Position numbers and translations under genes: made by a program. Shown here in pieces: positions 39,818 through 52,400 of a DNA stretch of 64,000 bases. A model generated the notes under the pieces. That model ran no database searches. It was not told where the DNA came from and saw only the letters and a list, made by a program, of their open reading frames with translations. The DNA is from Pegea sp. RAD2-039 (lineage: Eukaryota > Chordata > Thaliacea > Salpida > Salpidae), in assembly GCA_034620365.1 (NCBI GenBank), contig JAQGEQ010000192.1:3095001-3159000 (forward strand). The letters run 5' to 3'. How positions within the stretch are numbered: position 1 is the stretch's first letter; each line of letters starts with the position of its first letter.

Positions 39818-42800
39818 ACTTTTGGTTTAAACTATTCCATTTCAGCTTTTTTGTTAACTTTTTAATACCTTAGCTTTTTAGAATTATTTATTTCCTATTT
39901 TTCAGACGCTTTTATATCTGTAAATTGAAATGTTTGTATTTTTCTCAGTAATAAACAAAATTATTCATTTTTTAATTTGAAATATTGAGAAACGTACCCG
40001 AGTTTTAATCAGAAATATTTAATCGTCTTAAAGCAGACTACACATTCAATTTAAATATATTTAAATATAATTTATCTTTGGCAGTAGTGTTTAAGTTATC
40101 TTGTTGTTTAATTTTTTTTAATTTTCTAGTATTTATTATCTGTAAACAAGGTTTATTTGCTTCATAGAATATATGGCATTTACAAAACTATAAAGATTGC
40201 TATAGAAACTTTATTGTGCATTTTATAAGTTTGATTTATTGAGTTGTCAAAACTCTATCTATCTATTAAGATAAATTATGTAACATTACTAGCTGAGGGT
40301 GTTATAGAAATATCTCAATCGTAAATTGTATAATGTTTATGCTGAGAATATATAAGCAAAAGCTTTTGTTGTATATTTTATAAAAAAAAGAAGTTTTTTC
40401 ACTGAGTTTATTAAAACAATTTTATTAACAAAAAGTAACTTTTCTTTTTCCTTATATAAAAGTTGAAATTATCTTTATATTTAAAAAGATAGTAATTCAA
40501 AATTTAACAATATTATTATCATTTTGATAAATTCTAATTTTGAAATATTTTTCTTGGAAAAGTTTGCCATATCTGAAATTCAATCTGAAAGTAGTTAAAG
40601 AACGAACAGATCAGATGAAAAAAATAGGAAATAGATAATAAGACTTCATGAATAACACAAAGGCAATATTTATAAGCCTATTGCTATAAATCAAAAAGTA
40701 ATTTGTTTAAACAGCCTCAAAATTTAACCACATCAATTGAATAAAACAGGAACAGTTTAAAAAACCTAAATAGTTCTATTCGGCGCTCGCGTCTGGTTTT
40801 AACAGTTTTGTTATCAGCAAGATATAGGTATTATATGAAACCAGCTTGAAAAAGTTATCAGAGAAATGATTGTTGTTTTTTACTAAGTTTGCTTTTGTCA
40901 TAAATATAATATAATTCTAATAATTGTAGTACCTAAAATAAAAATTAAATGAAAATCAAATGCTTCTAACTGCTTATTGTACACTTATTTCTTTTGGTTT
41001 TACAGAAAGTACATAGAGCTTTCTTTGTTCTTTTATATGTACTTGATTCATTGAGTTTAAAATATTTGCTCAAAATAATGGGTGTTTTATTGGCTTATAA
41101 AAGACAAATTAATATGAACAAAATGATTTTACAATAGACTCATATTAGTTTATATGAAAAAAAGCATTATCGTTTTGTTATAAATTTATCTATGTATGTT
41201 TTTAGAAGTAGCAAAATAAACATCAAAAGAAAATGTTGTATTTTGAAACAATTACAATCTTAATAAAAACTACTCAATCATCATATATTTAAATTCTTTG
41301 TGGACAAAATAAAAATTTAAATTATTTAGATTTTAAAAATTTCAACAGATGGGTTAAAGAAAAAAAATACTATAAGATGCTTTGAGCTTAAATATTTACT
41401 TAATTTTTATCCGTAATTACTCTCAAGTTACGTCGAAGGCGATTTCATTAAAAACAATTTTTGACATAATTTTGCTAAATTTTGCTGCAGTCAAAGTATT
41501 TTCTTCAATATTTCTTTACAATTTTACTACAGACTATTTTAAACATTCGTTCATGAATATCATTAAACAGTATTTTAATTATTTATAAAATTTGCTGGTT
41601 GTCTGGAATACAATGTTTCGTTTGATTTTTGTAAAAATTGTATAATTTGAAAGTCTTAAACTGGACTTAAAAATTCTCATTTAACATTTATATTTATGAA
41701 ACAATGAACTGCAAAAAAAAACTAGAATTTTTTTTAAATTTCTTCGTTTTCTTTAATGTTGATTGTTCTTCAGTTGTTTGTGGAATAGAATGCACCATTT
41801 GTAGCGATCGGTATTTATCGAATAAAAGAATCTTGTTTTTGAATTAAGATTGAAGCTATTTTAGTCTTACAAAAAATTCAAAGTTGAAAAGTTGTTGATA
41901 AGAAAGAAATCAGTTTACAAAGATATTCATAAAAATATTAGAAAAACATTTTTTGAATTTTTTGTTCTATCATTTACCTGTAAAATATAAATTTAAAAAC
42001 TAAAAAAAAAGCGAAACAAACTGGACTTTCTATAAATATATTATAAATTCAACACTAAGTAGTATAAAATATTGTGCAATTAAAACACTTAATCAGATTA
42101 AAAATAAGATTTTCAAATTAATTTAGCATTATAATATTTACCAATTAAAGACAAATGAAACTTAAAAAAACATAGTATTAATTTAGGGGAAAATTTATTA
42201 ACAAAAAAGAATTTCTACAACAGTTTTTAGATACTTGTTATACTGTATTGAATAAAATCGTGCTTACTTAGAAATGTTTTTGACAGCGAACTAACACTTT
42301 TACAATTTTTTAAAGGTGTCATATCAAAAATATATGTTTGGTGTTACTGTTATCATTTCTTCTACATGTTAAAATCGAAATCAAACATGTTTGCTTAAGT
42401 CTTTAAGGTTTTCATTCAGTGAAGACATTTAAGAAACAAACAAATGTTTCTTTCATACAAGTTAGATTTCTGTTAGATTTCAAAGTAAAACTTTTCTGAA
42501 GTGTTGGTTTTTTTGTAAACAAACGCACCTTTTAATAAGACAAGAGGCTATCACGTTTTTATCGAATGTATTTAAAAACATGGCAAAATTTTGTTTTTAT
42601 AATTTAGAATAGATATATAATTATTATATTCCAAAAAATTGTTAAACGTTAGAAAATTTTTTCCAAAGAAATGAAAAAATTCACTTTTTTATTATTAAAG
42701 ATTTCAGTTTCTTTACTTTGTGACTGTTACATGTTTGAAGATAAAACTCAGAAAGATGTTGAAACATAAAGAGTCGTTTTAAGCATTGAAATTCTAAATC

Positions 42801-45800
42801 TGACAAAATAGATCAAATTTAAAGATATATTTTAATTGAGTACTGAGTAATCAACAACAATTACCTTCTGTTTCTTAATTTTCTTAAAATAGCACTAAGT
42901 TGTTTTATATATCAAGCAAAAAGTTTGTAGCTGATTAAATAACAATTTGAATAATTAAACTTTAGTTACAAACGGATATTTATATTCTTGAAAATCATTG
43001 AAACAAACAAAGTAAGTTTCAATTGTATCATTTAAAATCTTAAAGATTTAAACAGGTGTTGATTATTTAAAATCTTACATAAGAATACTTCATTTAATTA
43101 ATCAAAAGTCCATTGATATGTCAAAAATAGATAGACACCAAAATTTTGCAAATATAAATTCATTTTTTAGTGTTTTTCGGCTTTTATTTATGCAATTCAA
43201 CCTTTCATTTTTTTCTAAATTTAAAACTCAAGCCTGCACAATTATAGTTTTAATTTAATTTAAAGTTCTTCAATTCAATACAATTATCACAGAAAAGATT
43301 ATGTTGATTTAATTTCAAGCTAGATAAACTTCTTAAAGCAGATTTTATTCAAACTAATAATTTGTTTGATAAACTTTATACTAATTAGCAGCAAATTTAA
43401 CAATTAATTTTCAATAAAATCTCTTCAAAACCAAATTCTGGTTTATCAAGATTAATTATTTATCCATTAATATTGTTATAATATAATTATAAATTAAGAA
43501 ATAGTGTAGATTTATTGAGTTATATTTTGAGTTTTAGTTACATTGATTAATTTACAAAACTGAACTTAAACTTCGAAATTATTTTTGGGCAAAAATAGAG
43601 TCAGATTTTGAAAATTGTTTTGATTAATTACTTTAACATATCTTGATATAAACTCATTTGTTAAAAAAAAACAAATAAGTTTGTTTCGTTTAAGTAAAAA
43701 TTTCGTAATCATAAAATTTAAAAAGATTTAAGTATATTAATAGACTATAAATATTTTACCTACAAACATTAACCTTTAACCTTTCAATGATAATTTACTT
43801 TCAAAAGTATAAGTTTATACAATATAAAAAGTTTCATTAAATTTATTTTCAACAAAAATTATTATTCGATTTCAATCAAGCTTACATAGTTAATGATACA
43901 GATTAAAGTTTGTTGATAATGACTGAGTTGAATTTTGAGTAGTAGTAAAACTTAAAGATAAAGTTATCTTAAAACAATTAAACAGGTTTATAAAATAAAT
44001 TGTAAATAAAAGACTTAACAATTTTATATCATTGATTAGAAATTTAAAATTATTTATTCAGCTTATTTACAAAATATGTGTAAAAGTTGTTTGATGAAAT
44101 TATTTGCATCATTAAGTCAAGTGTTTTATGTGTTTGTTGTAAGCCATTACTTCCGGAGTAAAACCATTTTCTATTTGTATCATCTTTAACAAATTTGTAA
44201 AAAGATCTAAAATTATATAAATTTCATCATAACAGAAAAATAGAAAATTGCTGACCAAAAGTTCAAACTAAGAATTTGGTTCAAAACAGTGAATATGGTC
44301 ACATCAAGAAATTTGTAATTCATTTCAGCTTATACAAAAGTATCAAAAAAGAACATTTTAGAGTTGAACTTTGTGTAAAGATTGGCACACCAATGTTGGT
44401 TTTATTTTTTTTAGATTTCAATTATTTATTGTAACAATTTAGATATAAAAAATTAAACTTATTTAAGTTTTCTTACAAATCATAAAAACTTTTTAATTTT
44501 TTGACTATCTTTAATCATTTTTTCATTTTTTCCAGCAACAAAGGAATTTCTGTGAAGCGCTTAATGAATTAATTAAAGTGTTATTAATGTGGTTTACATA
44601 TTCCTTCAGTTTTACACCAAAAATTTAAGAATGATGTAATCCTTTTAAACTGAGAATTAGAATTGTACTTATACCTCTAATTCTTTTATGCATTTTGCTG
44701 TTTGTGTACATTTTAAGTTTGTTGACATTTCTACAAAATATTTCAATAAATACTAATAATATTTCAAAATCTTAACTAAAACTCGAACTTAAATAATTTA
44801 ATCATTTTGTAGAACAAAATGTTTTTTATATTTTATATAGAAAATTTTCAAAATAAATAGTGGTTTGAAGTGGTTAAAATACATGAAGATAAAACGCGAA
44901 AGATTATAATTCTGCTATAATACAAACAATAAAAAGTATAAAGTTCAATCTATTCAGAAAATAAACACAATTAAGCAGTTATCTTTTAAATGAAATCCTT
45001 TGAAAGTATTCTAAAAGATCTACAAATAATTTGCTATCTCATAAGTCTTTATCGAAATAAAAATATGAATTAATAAAGTTCACTAAAAGACAATTGAACT
45101 GTTTTTTTCAAGTTGAAATACTTTTATTTTTTCCGCTTAAACCTTCTGTTAGTATTGAAAGCTATAATAATTTATGAATTTATATGCTAAAAAGCGTGGA
45201 TATCCCTAAAAAATTGAAACTATTTAGGTTTTCAATTAGTTTGTAAACATTGTTGAACTTTTTTGGAAGGTATTTTTCTCACTTTCTTAATAACCTCAAG
45301 TATTCGTGAAAGAATATGTAATCGCTTTCCACTAATCTTTTATCATTTAAACAGACAATTAAAAGGTTTTTGTTCTGTAATTACAAAATAATATTTTGAT
45401 GTCAACACTGTTTGTTTTTTAAATATTTGTTTTTTAAAAATGATTAATCGAATTTATTGCCTATATTAGATTCTACCTTTATAACCACTAAACTAACAAA
45501 ATCTATTTACAAAGTTTGCAAACTTAAGAAGAAATTTAATTAATTAATTCTTTTAGTCAAAACATTAAAAACCGAAATTATCTGTTAAAAAAAGAGAATT
45601 AAAACAATCTAACAAATGTAGTCTAAAATAGAAAATAGATAATAAAAATGATCAAAGCTTTTCACAGTTCACTAGTCTTTTAATAACTCTACTCTTAAAT
45701 TTCACAACAAATGCTATGAGCTGATAGCATGAAATCGAAATCTCCCAAAGGTTTATTAGATCATCAAGAAGACTGCACGTTTTTATTATATGAATTTAAA

Positions 45801-46372
45801 CAAATGAAGTTATTTAAGAAACCTTATTAGCTGACAATAGTTATTTTCTTTGTTAATCTTTAAGCTTAACAAATTTATTAATTTATGATCAAAATAGTAG
45901 CTTGCTATTTGAACACTAAAAATATTTTAAAGTTTTCATGTAAACTTCAAAATAAATATTATGTTTAAGGTAGGCGAGGATTTTTGCAATCTCTTCTAAG
46001 GTTAGAACTTTTAATTGTTTCTTTAATTACAATTATTTGTTGCTATCATTTTTGAACTAGAATAATATTAAACTTTTAGAAATTTTTGACTAAACTAAAA
46101 GTTGTTATTTTTTTTATTATATATCAGAATGAAGCAAACCTTTTTGACGATTTATAAGAAGTCATTAAACTAACATTACTCTTGACACTAAACACATCAT
46201 TAGAAACAGATCACAAACAAGATGTCAATGACGTCACATCTCTCATGATAACTTCAAAAGACGAATAATGAATGAGCCACAAAAGGTGAATTTCTTAAAA
46301 TATTTATATAAAAACAGGAAGTATTTTTTAGGGTAAAAATTGTTTTCTTTTTCCTCTTTAGATTGATTGATC

Positions 46373-46470
46373 TGCCGCCTCTGGATTTAGTGGAAGAAGT
46401 TTTGCCATAGCGATAGTATTATGCAGCGCCTGATGATTCAATCAGCCCAGAAGCTAATGAGGTTTATCTT
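46373..46470 (+). pseudogene. Coding-like island with two in-frame TAG codons
   Basis: Higher G+C than its surroundings. One plus-strand frame reads IDLPPLDLVEEVLP, then TAG-CGA-TAG, then YYAAPDDSISPEANE before a GT. A pyrimidine-rich tract and AG precede it (TTCCTCTTTAG). It looks like an exon broken by two close stops, but the family is unknown and a chance island is possible. Confidence 0.3.
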
Positions 46471-47197
46471 TGCCTAATTATGTCAGTTTCTTCAAGTTTT
46501 ATTTGAAAAAAAAATTGCCAAAAATAATGACACAGAAGGTTTTGGTTTTGTGAGATTAATTAAACATCTTTATCATCAAGATCTTTATTTAAATTGAATC
46601 TAAAGGAAAAAGAAGTAATTATTCGTTTTGAAATGTCTTCCTCCCTTTAACTAATGATTTTTAATTTTGAAATATTTGTAGCTAATAGAAAAAATTAGAT
46701 CTTTATGTTAGTTGAAATTAAACAAAATAATAATACCTCTATAGAAATCAACGATTATAAGATGATTGCAGTTATAATAAGAAACAATTTTTAATATTAA
46801 AACAGAAACTTTTTTACTATACAAATAATAGTAGTTGAAAGTTTATTCAATAATCATTTGTCTATTAATAATAAATAAGTCATTTGGGTTTTACCAAAAC
46901 ATTTGTTTTGCAAAATTTATTGAATATGCAAACTAATATAATTTATTTGTCATACAAAATTTGACTTTGAAAGTTTATTTTAATCATTTTATATAAGATA
47001 AAAAATATTTTATGTGTACTTGTTAACATATACTTTCTAAAAATGTAAAACTATTAAAATATCAATTAACAATCAATTCTGGTAAACAGAAAAGGTTTCA
47101 GCAGCCACAATAAAGGATATCCAATTTGCCCGAATTTATTTCTTATCAAATTTCCTATCATTATATAAAATTAAAGGAGACATTTTATTTAACCAAC

Positions 47198-47214
47198 AGC
47201 GCCACCTACTGTTT
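47198..47214 (-). promoter_or_regulatory. CTCF-like motif
   Basis: AGCGCCACCTACTGT on the plus strand, i.e. ACAGTAGGTGGCGCT on the minus strand, agrees with the CTCF core except at one position. It is an isolated G+C-rich word in gene-poor sequence. Motif match only. Confidence 0.3.
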
Positions 47215-49480
47215 GAATTTGTTAGTAATAGGTTTATGACATTGGAGGAAAATTCTAATTAATTCTTAGATTTTGACAAGCAATACATGACATCATTGAA
47301 TTTTGTATAAAAGAGCTATCTAACTTTCACAGAAAGAAATTATTGTTCACTGTTTCAATAAAAGTATTTAATACATAACTAAAAACTAACTGATTTATTT
47401 CTTTTTTGTTTGTATATAGACAATATATCATGTAATTAATTTCGTCAATATTTATCCGGTTTTTACACTATAAGTCATCCGGTTGTTTTTGATTATCATT
47501 TGGAAGAGATTAAAATATAAATTCTTCACAGGAATGTATGTAAAACATTTCCCACTTTTAGTGTTTGAGGTGAAAAACCACTAAATAACTTTGTAAGAAC
47601 TCATAATAAAGCAAAAGTAGCTGCTTACTGTCAATAGAATGAAATAAATCATTTGAAAATAATCTTGTTTAGATTTTTATCAATGTTTTGCTTGTTGTCG
47701 TTAAATACTTGTGATTATTAAAACTTGAAATTGTTTATTTGAAATTGAATGATAAATAAGTTTAGGTTGATTAAAAAAATTTATTTTTAGCTTACTTCCT
47801 TTTTATAAATTTAAAAAGAAATAATTTCTTGAAGGTATTATTCTCATAGTATCAAAAAATGTGTCTTATGAAACAAAAAGCTCTATCATTAATTCAAAGA
47901 TACAAAAATAAATATAAATTAAAACATAACAATTGACAGTTTGAAGTTTTTTATCAATTTTATGTTAGTTCAACGAAACCAAAAACTTTATTTAATGTTT
48001 TTACAGAACAATTTTCAAAATAGTATTTTGTAAAATATAGAATTAAAAGGATTCAAAAACGATACAAGAGGTTCCTTTACTCCATTTCAAGTTTTTTCAT
48101 CATATCTTCTTATAAAAGTCTAACTTTTAGTCAAAAATTTGCTTTAGCAACTTTTTTAGCTTTTGAATAAAAGTATTTTTGTTTAACTGTAATAATTGAA
48201 ATAGTTAAAATTTATTGGCAACAGTAAAGTTTAAAATTGCTAAAAACTCTATTAAGGAAAATCTAACCCAATTCAATTTTGATTGCCTAAAAATGAAATC
48301 GGTGAATAACAAATTCATTTAAAATCTCAAAAACTGTTATCACGTAAGAGATATCAATATCATTAAATGACTGTTTAGTTACATCTCGTATTTCACTAAA
48401 CTGTATTTTAATTTTAATATTACTCATCAACAGCCCCCGGAACAACAAGTAAACTTAAGATACATTAAAATAAAAATTATATAAAATCGTTGACCAAAAG
48501 TCAGTTAGGAAGTAAATTAGGATAAATTACAGGCTCGTTATTCACGTGTTCAGTGTGAAAATGATCAAATAGCAATCAATATTTCCCTAAAAATTATTCT
48601 CACGAACATTTTCACGGTCATTAACTTCTGTGTTTCGACTGAATAATATTAGATAAAAGTTGAAAGTTCTTTCCTTATGAACTCTTTTAAGCTTTTATTT
48701 GATTAAAAACTGAACCTAAAATGCAGTTGGTGCCAAACGCAACTAAGAAAAACTAAACTATAAAGATTAATTTAACTACAAAGCTTTATACAGGTTTATA
48801 AATGTTCGAAATAAAATTGGGATAAGAAATCAAAAAAACTTTGCAAACTGCTTTTCTTAAAAATAAAATTTCAGATTCTGTTTTAATACATTTATATAAA
48901 AGATATTTGAAACAATTTTTAAGTAGTTTAAAGGATTCCAAGTAAAATTTGATAAGATTAATTTATTATTGTTTAATAAAGAAAGTTAATTTAAGATTAT
49001 AATCTAAGATAGAATTAATTGCAAGTTTATTTATTCTTTCAGGACTTTAGAATATGGTTAAGTAAAAAGTATAATATTTAAAGATTTAAACAAAATTAAA
49101 ATTCTACTTTTATGTAAGTTGCTTTCAAGGGTTAGTAGATCTAAAAGTTTACAAACAAATGTAAGTTTGGAGTAATTATAAAAAACAATCATTGATATCA
49201 GAAAAAAATATTTTATTAAATAAATCCTCAACTTTAGCTTAGTCCTTAAAGCCTTTTTCAACCTTACTACATAAACATTATTCAAAGCTTTTAAAATTTA
49301 TTTCAAAACACTCAATTAAACCAAAATTAAATTATAACCAAAATGACTTTTCGTCAAAAATCTTCGGATAATAAAATTAATAATAACAAATTTTTTGATG
49401 ATTGATTCAACTTCAACAAATCATCAAGCTTGAATTTTAGGCATATATAATAAGAATAGAATATAGACAGCATTTATGTA

Positions 49481-52400
49481 CTAGTTCAATTGTTGTAACT
49501 TCTCCAATAGTACTTTTTGATGATCTTCATCATATTTTCCCCTGATCCTCATCAGTTTAGGATCAAACGGAGATGCAGCATGGACTTTTGCAGGATACCT
49601 AACAGCCATTCTTTCAACCTCATAATTTCCTTCACTTATTACACCATCAGCAATATTTTCTCCCTCAATATATCTAAACCAACAAACAAAGCTCATCAAA
49701 TTTAATCTTAAATGTAATCAAATTAACTTACGCCCATCCTAAGTTAGAAGACAAGCTGTAAGAGAAATCAGCTGAGCGTAAAAACCCAACAATCTTATTA
49801 TCTCTCCACAAAACTTCATGACCAAACATAGGGACTTCACTATCAAACAGAATTTGGTTAATTGTAAAAACAGTTGATGATAGACTACCTGTCAACTGTT
49901 ACACAAGCGAGAACTTTACTAGGTGGAGTGTTTCTTATCTCAGCAAGTTTTTCACTTCCAACGTAACGCTTCGTTTTCTGACAAAACGAAAGAAGTCGAG
50001 CTTCTGCAGGGTTGTCATGACAAGAGATTGTATGAGGCCAGTGATGAAAACCTAAAATAAATCCTCAGAGGTTAGACTCTGGAAACCATTTTGATGTATC
50101 TACCTCACCTACTTCTCCACTTAAAGATTCCATCGTTCGATAACCTGCTAAGCAACCACCTCGAGATTCAACTTCTCCCATAATTGCTTCGTAGATCTTT
50201 CCACCAGCTTCTCTAGTACAATGAACTTCATAACCTCGTTCGCCAACGAATGAAAGTCTGAAGAAAAATAATTTCCTTTAAATTCTTATCTGAATATTCT
50301 TTTAAATATATTTTTATTAACTAATTCAGTTTTAATTTTTATAGTTCTCTAACACTCAGAAAACTTTAAGCTTTCACAAATTTGTAAAATTTTTATTTAT
50401 TCAGTTTTAAATTTTATTTAGATTATGGTTTGTAAGACCTGAAAGCATTTCAAGTATAATTATTTTATTTATGCTTGAATAAAAATACGAAATAGTTTAA
50501 AAGCAAACAGTTAACATATGAACAGTTTGAGCAATCTATATTTATCTACAAGAGTTTTAATCAGTTTTAATTGAATAGTTTTTTATTAAATACAAGATTA
50601 CTGTAAGATTAATAAACTTAATTTTTTGTTAGTAATCAATCTAGCTTTTTTAGCAACTTATTTAATAATTTAAAACAAATTTTCAGTTACAACATTAGAA
50701 TTGTTTCAATTAATAAAAAACAATTACAAACTATTTCTAGTAAAAATCAAACTAACCTTCCAATCATGGCTTCCAAGCCAGCAATTTTGGCTTTATTCCA
50801 TCTTGCATATTTCAAATCATCTAAGTCTGTTCCTTGAGTTACTTTTTTCATTACTTCTAAACTGTTAATAATATAAATATATCAGTTGAAAAATAAAAAG
50901 CAAATAAACTCTGTAAAAAACTTTAATTCTATTACATTCTTTTAAATTTAGATAATACTTACTTTTTTTAATAATAAATAATTATTAGATTATAAAAAGA
51001 ACTTTAGAACTAAAATGTTGAATCATTAAATTGATTTAAAAGTTTACAAATAACTTGCAAGAATGAATTTGGTAATAAATCATTTCATAACTTCGTTATT
51101 GGCTATTATACATTTATAAACTATTTGAAAACGTAGATCCAAAATACCTTTTAGGTCCTTGGATACTGATCAGCGTTAACTCATCAGTGCGATCTTCTAC
51201 TAAGCAGTTTAAATTTCGGTCTTGTGCTAAACGCTGTAAGTGATTTTGACAATAAACCGCTGATGCAGAACTTACAGTTAGATAAACTTCGTTTGCTGTA
51301 AGATAGTATGTAAAAGTTGAATAAAATTAAATTATAGGTAGCTAATGTTGTTTGATAATGTTTATTGATTTAAATTCACTTTTGTTTTGATTAATTTACT
51401 GAATTTATATTTGTAACTAATTGTTTGTTTAAGTTGAAGCAAGATAAACAAGAATGTTGCTGAATTTCAACATTTGTAGAAAGCTTTTTAAAAACTCGTT
51501 AGCATCAATATTTCAACATGAAATGAAATATTGTTTTTAATATCAGTATTCGAAAAAAATAATAAATATATACAAAAGAATAATATTAGATAAATAAATA
51601 TTAATTAAGGATTAGTCATTATGTGAAGCTATAAAAATGGAAAATAAAGTTACTGTTTATAATGTTTTTATAAATTGGCAGTAATTGAAGAAATACCAAC
51701 TTAACTTAAACAAATTTAACTTCAATATTTATATAAAATATTTTGAACAAAGTTAATTTTCGCTTAAACTATATTAGCTATTAATACTCAGTGACAAATG
51801 CAGTTAGCAAGCAAATTCTGCAATTAAAGCTGCTGTTTTGTGATATTATGGTTAGAGTAAACAAGTTCTTACACTCTTAAATACGATGACAAAGAAACTT
51901 TTAGAATAAGAAAATACTGTTTGTATTTGACAAACAGTTTTCGAAGTCAAGCTATAAAATTAAATCCATTTTTTACTTTTTAAATCTTTAAGCAAGATTG
52001 CTTCAACTTAGCCAAAAAAAGATATCTCATTGCTAAACGAGTAAATATTGACCAACAAATATTTATTTGATTGAAAATTATAGCTTAGTAATGACCGTGC
52101 ATTATTTATTAGAAATCATTTACCAATACCAACTAAATTTGTAGTAAACATTTGAAGTCACCTCCAGTAGGAGATGTAATTATTGTGGCGACTCCATCAT
52201 TTTCGATTCCCGCAGCTTCATTTAGTAGAAGCATATATAAAAATTGTCCTGGTTTAGATTTGCTTACATCTCTTGTAAAAGCCAAAGTGGCTAATTGTAC
52301 AGCGTCAGGACCGGTCAGAGCCAGTTTAGCCATATATGAGGAATCGATAACAGCACATGATGTACGACAAGTCAAACATTCTTTGCCAATCTATAATTTG

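Larger units (their letters stand above)
39818..49480. other. 9.7-kb A+T-rich gene-poor region
   Basis: Contains the 3' UTR of paralog B to about 39970. Beyond it I see only a short G+C-rich patch at 40780, a CRE octamer at 46229-46236, a coding-like island at 46375-46470 and a CTCF-like motif at 47198-47214. No complete gene can be supported. Confidence 0.45.
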
